A stretch of DNA of 20,475 nucleotides from a virus, in the IMG/VR virus record IMGVR_UViG_3300009788_000351, positions 1-20,475 of that record; one strand, written 5' to 3'. The translations under genes were made by a program, and so were the position numbers. Positions 19,580-20,475 of this stretch are shown here, piece after piece. The stretch's first letter is position 1. Each line of letters starts with the position of its first letter. The notes under the pieces were generated by a model, which made no database searches, was not told the origin of the DNA, and saw only the letters and a list, made by a program, of their open reading frames with translations.

Positions 19580-20292
19580 CCGCCTTCATCGTTCCCGACG
19601 ACGACTCAGGTCGGATTATCACGTTCGACGTGATCGAAAACGAGCTACACGAAAACATCGCGGAAGTGACGGAGCATCCGGTTGAGGTAGGTGCGAACGT
19701 TTCGGATCACGTCCGGCCGCTGCCCGATCAACTATCGCTCACGGCGTACACTTCGAATCAACCGATCAGAGTCAACCCTTTCACGCAACGGGGAGAGCTG
19801 ATTTCGTTCGCGCTCGAAACCCCGACCTGGACTGTGCCCGTCGAAGCGACACCCGGATCCTTATACCGCGCGGGTTTGAGTGGTCTTTCGTCTCTGTTCG
19901 ACGATCCCACGAACGTGAAGATTCTGGCATTCAGTGAAGAGTTCAACGCGATCTGGGAGACGTACGAAATCCTCCGAGAGTTCCAAACGAACGGGGTTCT
20001 TTTGCAGATCCTCACAGGGATCCGAACCTATGAAGACATGGTCTTAACGCGCGTGACCGCGCCTCGTAACGCTGGTGATTCGGGGGTCGCGTTCGGTCTT
20101 GAAGTGCGAGCGCTTCGCATTGTCGAATCTGGACAAGTCACGGCCGCCCCCGTTCCCGCGGACGATGTCCCCGGGGGCAAGCCCTTAGAGAACAAGGGCG
20201 GGCAGGGTGCGCAAGCGCCGGTGCCGGGTGAAGACGAAGCCCGCGGCGGATCGATCGCGTTCGAGATCCTTTCGGGACAGGGGTTGATCTGA
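19576..20292 (+). CDS. Dit-like baseplate/tail protein
   Basis: A 238-residue protein in an ATGA overlap with the tape measure. Residues 17-57 (FDVIENELHENIAEVTEHPV, then EVGANVSDHVRPLPDQLSLT) match the Dit-like N-terminal domain of myophage baseplate proteins, with the E-H-P-V-E-x-G-x-x-x-S-D-H-V signature. A later part has YRAGLSGLSSLFDD and LLQILTGIRTYEDMVLTRVT, also typical. The C-terminal about 50 residues are Gly/Pro-rich (PADDVPGGKPLENKGGQGAQ). It probably sits at the tube tip and links the tube to the baseplate hub. Confidence 0.85.
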   Translation: MTAFIVPDDDSGRIITFDVIENELHENIAEVTEHPVEVGANVSDHVRPLPDQLSLTAYTSNQPIRVNPFTQRGELISFALETPTWTVPVEATPGSLYRAGLSGLSSLFDDPTNVKILAFSEEFNAIWETYEILREFQTNGVLLQILTGIRTYEDMVLTRVTAPRNAGDSGVAFGLEVRALRIVESGQVTAAPVPADDVPGGKPLENKGGQGAQAPVPGEDEARGGSIAFEILSGQGLI

Positions 20293-20475
20293 TGCCTGTG
20301 ATCGTTCCCGTGTTCCCAGGTGAGCCCCTTTATCAGGAAAGGGTGCGCCTCGAGGATCGTGATTACATCTTCCGGTTTGACTGGTCCAACCGCGAAGGTC
20401 GGTTCTATATGTCGATCTTCAATCCCGACGGAGAGCCGCTCTTGCGGGGGATCAAGATCGTTGCCAATTGGGGGC
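20292..20475 (+). CDS. Baseplate plug protein, N-terminal part (runs off right edge)
   Basis: 61 codons to the window edge, starting in a TGATG overlap with the Dit-like gene. The visible part, with VPVFPGEPLYQERVRLEDRD, YIFRFDWSNREGRFYMSIFN and PDGEPLLRGIKIV, fits the small plug proteins (Pam3 gp18-like) of simple myophage baseplates: L-x-G-x-x-Y-x-F-x-x-x-W/Y-x-x-R-x-x-R-W/F-Y-x-x-I/L followed by G-x-P-L-L-x-G. These close the tube exit at the hub centre. The rest of the gene is outside the window. Confidence 0.75.
   Translation, partial: MPVIVPVFPGEPLYQERVRLEDRDYIFRFDWSNREGRFYMSIFNPDGEPLLRGIKIVANWG

Noticed and set aside
1-20475. tRNA genes, insertion sequences, integrase or attachment sites
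   Set aside because: I saw no cloverleaf-like sequence, transposase or integrase motif, or core-site repeat; a tRNA scan would be needed for certainty.

Overview
The window is part of the genome of a tailed, contractile-tail (myovirus-type) bacteriophage or prophage. The host is a high-GC bacterium whose phylum I cannot name. Evidence for the type is a syntenic set of terminase, DUF1073-type portal, SPP1 gp7/Mu F-like minor head protein, DUF2213 protease/scaffold, DUF2184 capsid, neck proteins, DUF3383 tail sheath, DUF3277 tail tube, frameshifted tail chaperones, tape measure, Dit-like protein and baseplate plug. This order resembles small-baseplate myophages such as cyanophage Pam3. No integrase is visible. 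Small XRE regulators hint at a lysis/lysogeny or early/late switch, but temperateness is not shown.

Layout. (1) 1-492, minus strand: a small XRE repressor-like gene overlapping the N-terminus of a primase-polymerase-like gene that runs off the left edge. (2) 493-1013: a 0.5 kb gene-free control region. It holds seven copies of a CCCACTT core in both orientations, an AT-rich stretch, an 18-bp palindrome, a hairpin and a 13-bp direct repeat. It is a candidate replication origin and/or early operator. (3) 1014-5926: about a dozen small genes: a likely small terminase, HTH proteins, a DnaA domain IV-like protein, a Zn-ribbon protein and a Dam-like methyltransferase with a DnaJ-type zinc motif. 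One secreted or anchored lytic transglycosylase lies on the opposite strand. (4) 5923-14316: DNA packaging and head genes. (5) 14321-20475: neck, sheath, tube, tail chaperone with a canonical -1 slippery site, tape measure and start of the baseplate; the last gene is cut by the right edge.

The most striking feature is regulatory. Six promoters in the early region (one leftward, five rightward) place the predicted +1 on, or within 2 nt of, the start codon, so leaderless mRNAs are predicted. Four of them carry the same 12-bp palindromic site (CCTGATATCAGG or a close variant) in the spacer or over the -10. Two of those four are copies of one 46-bp promoter-plus-start-codon cassette. Genes inside each early operon are instead joined by 4-bp or 1-bp stop/start overlaps. 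I infer that one unidentified regulator, possibly one of the small HTH proteins encoded here, controls this set.

Functional picture (inference from families). The left control region and primase-like gene start replication. The leaderless early units make regulators, a DnaA-like DNA-binding protein and a methyltransferase. The unidirectional block from 5923 onward packages DNA and builds head and tail.
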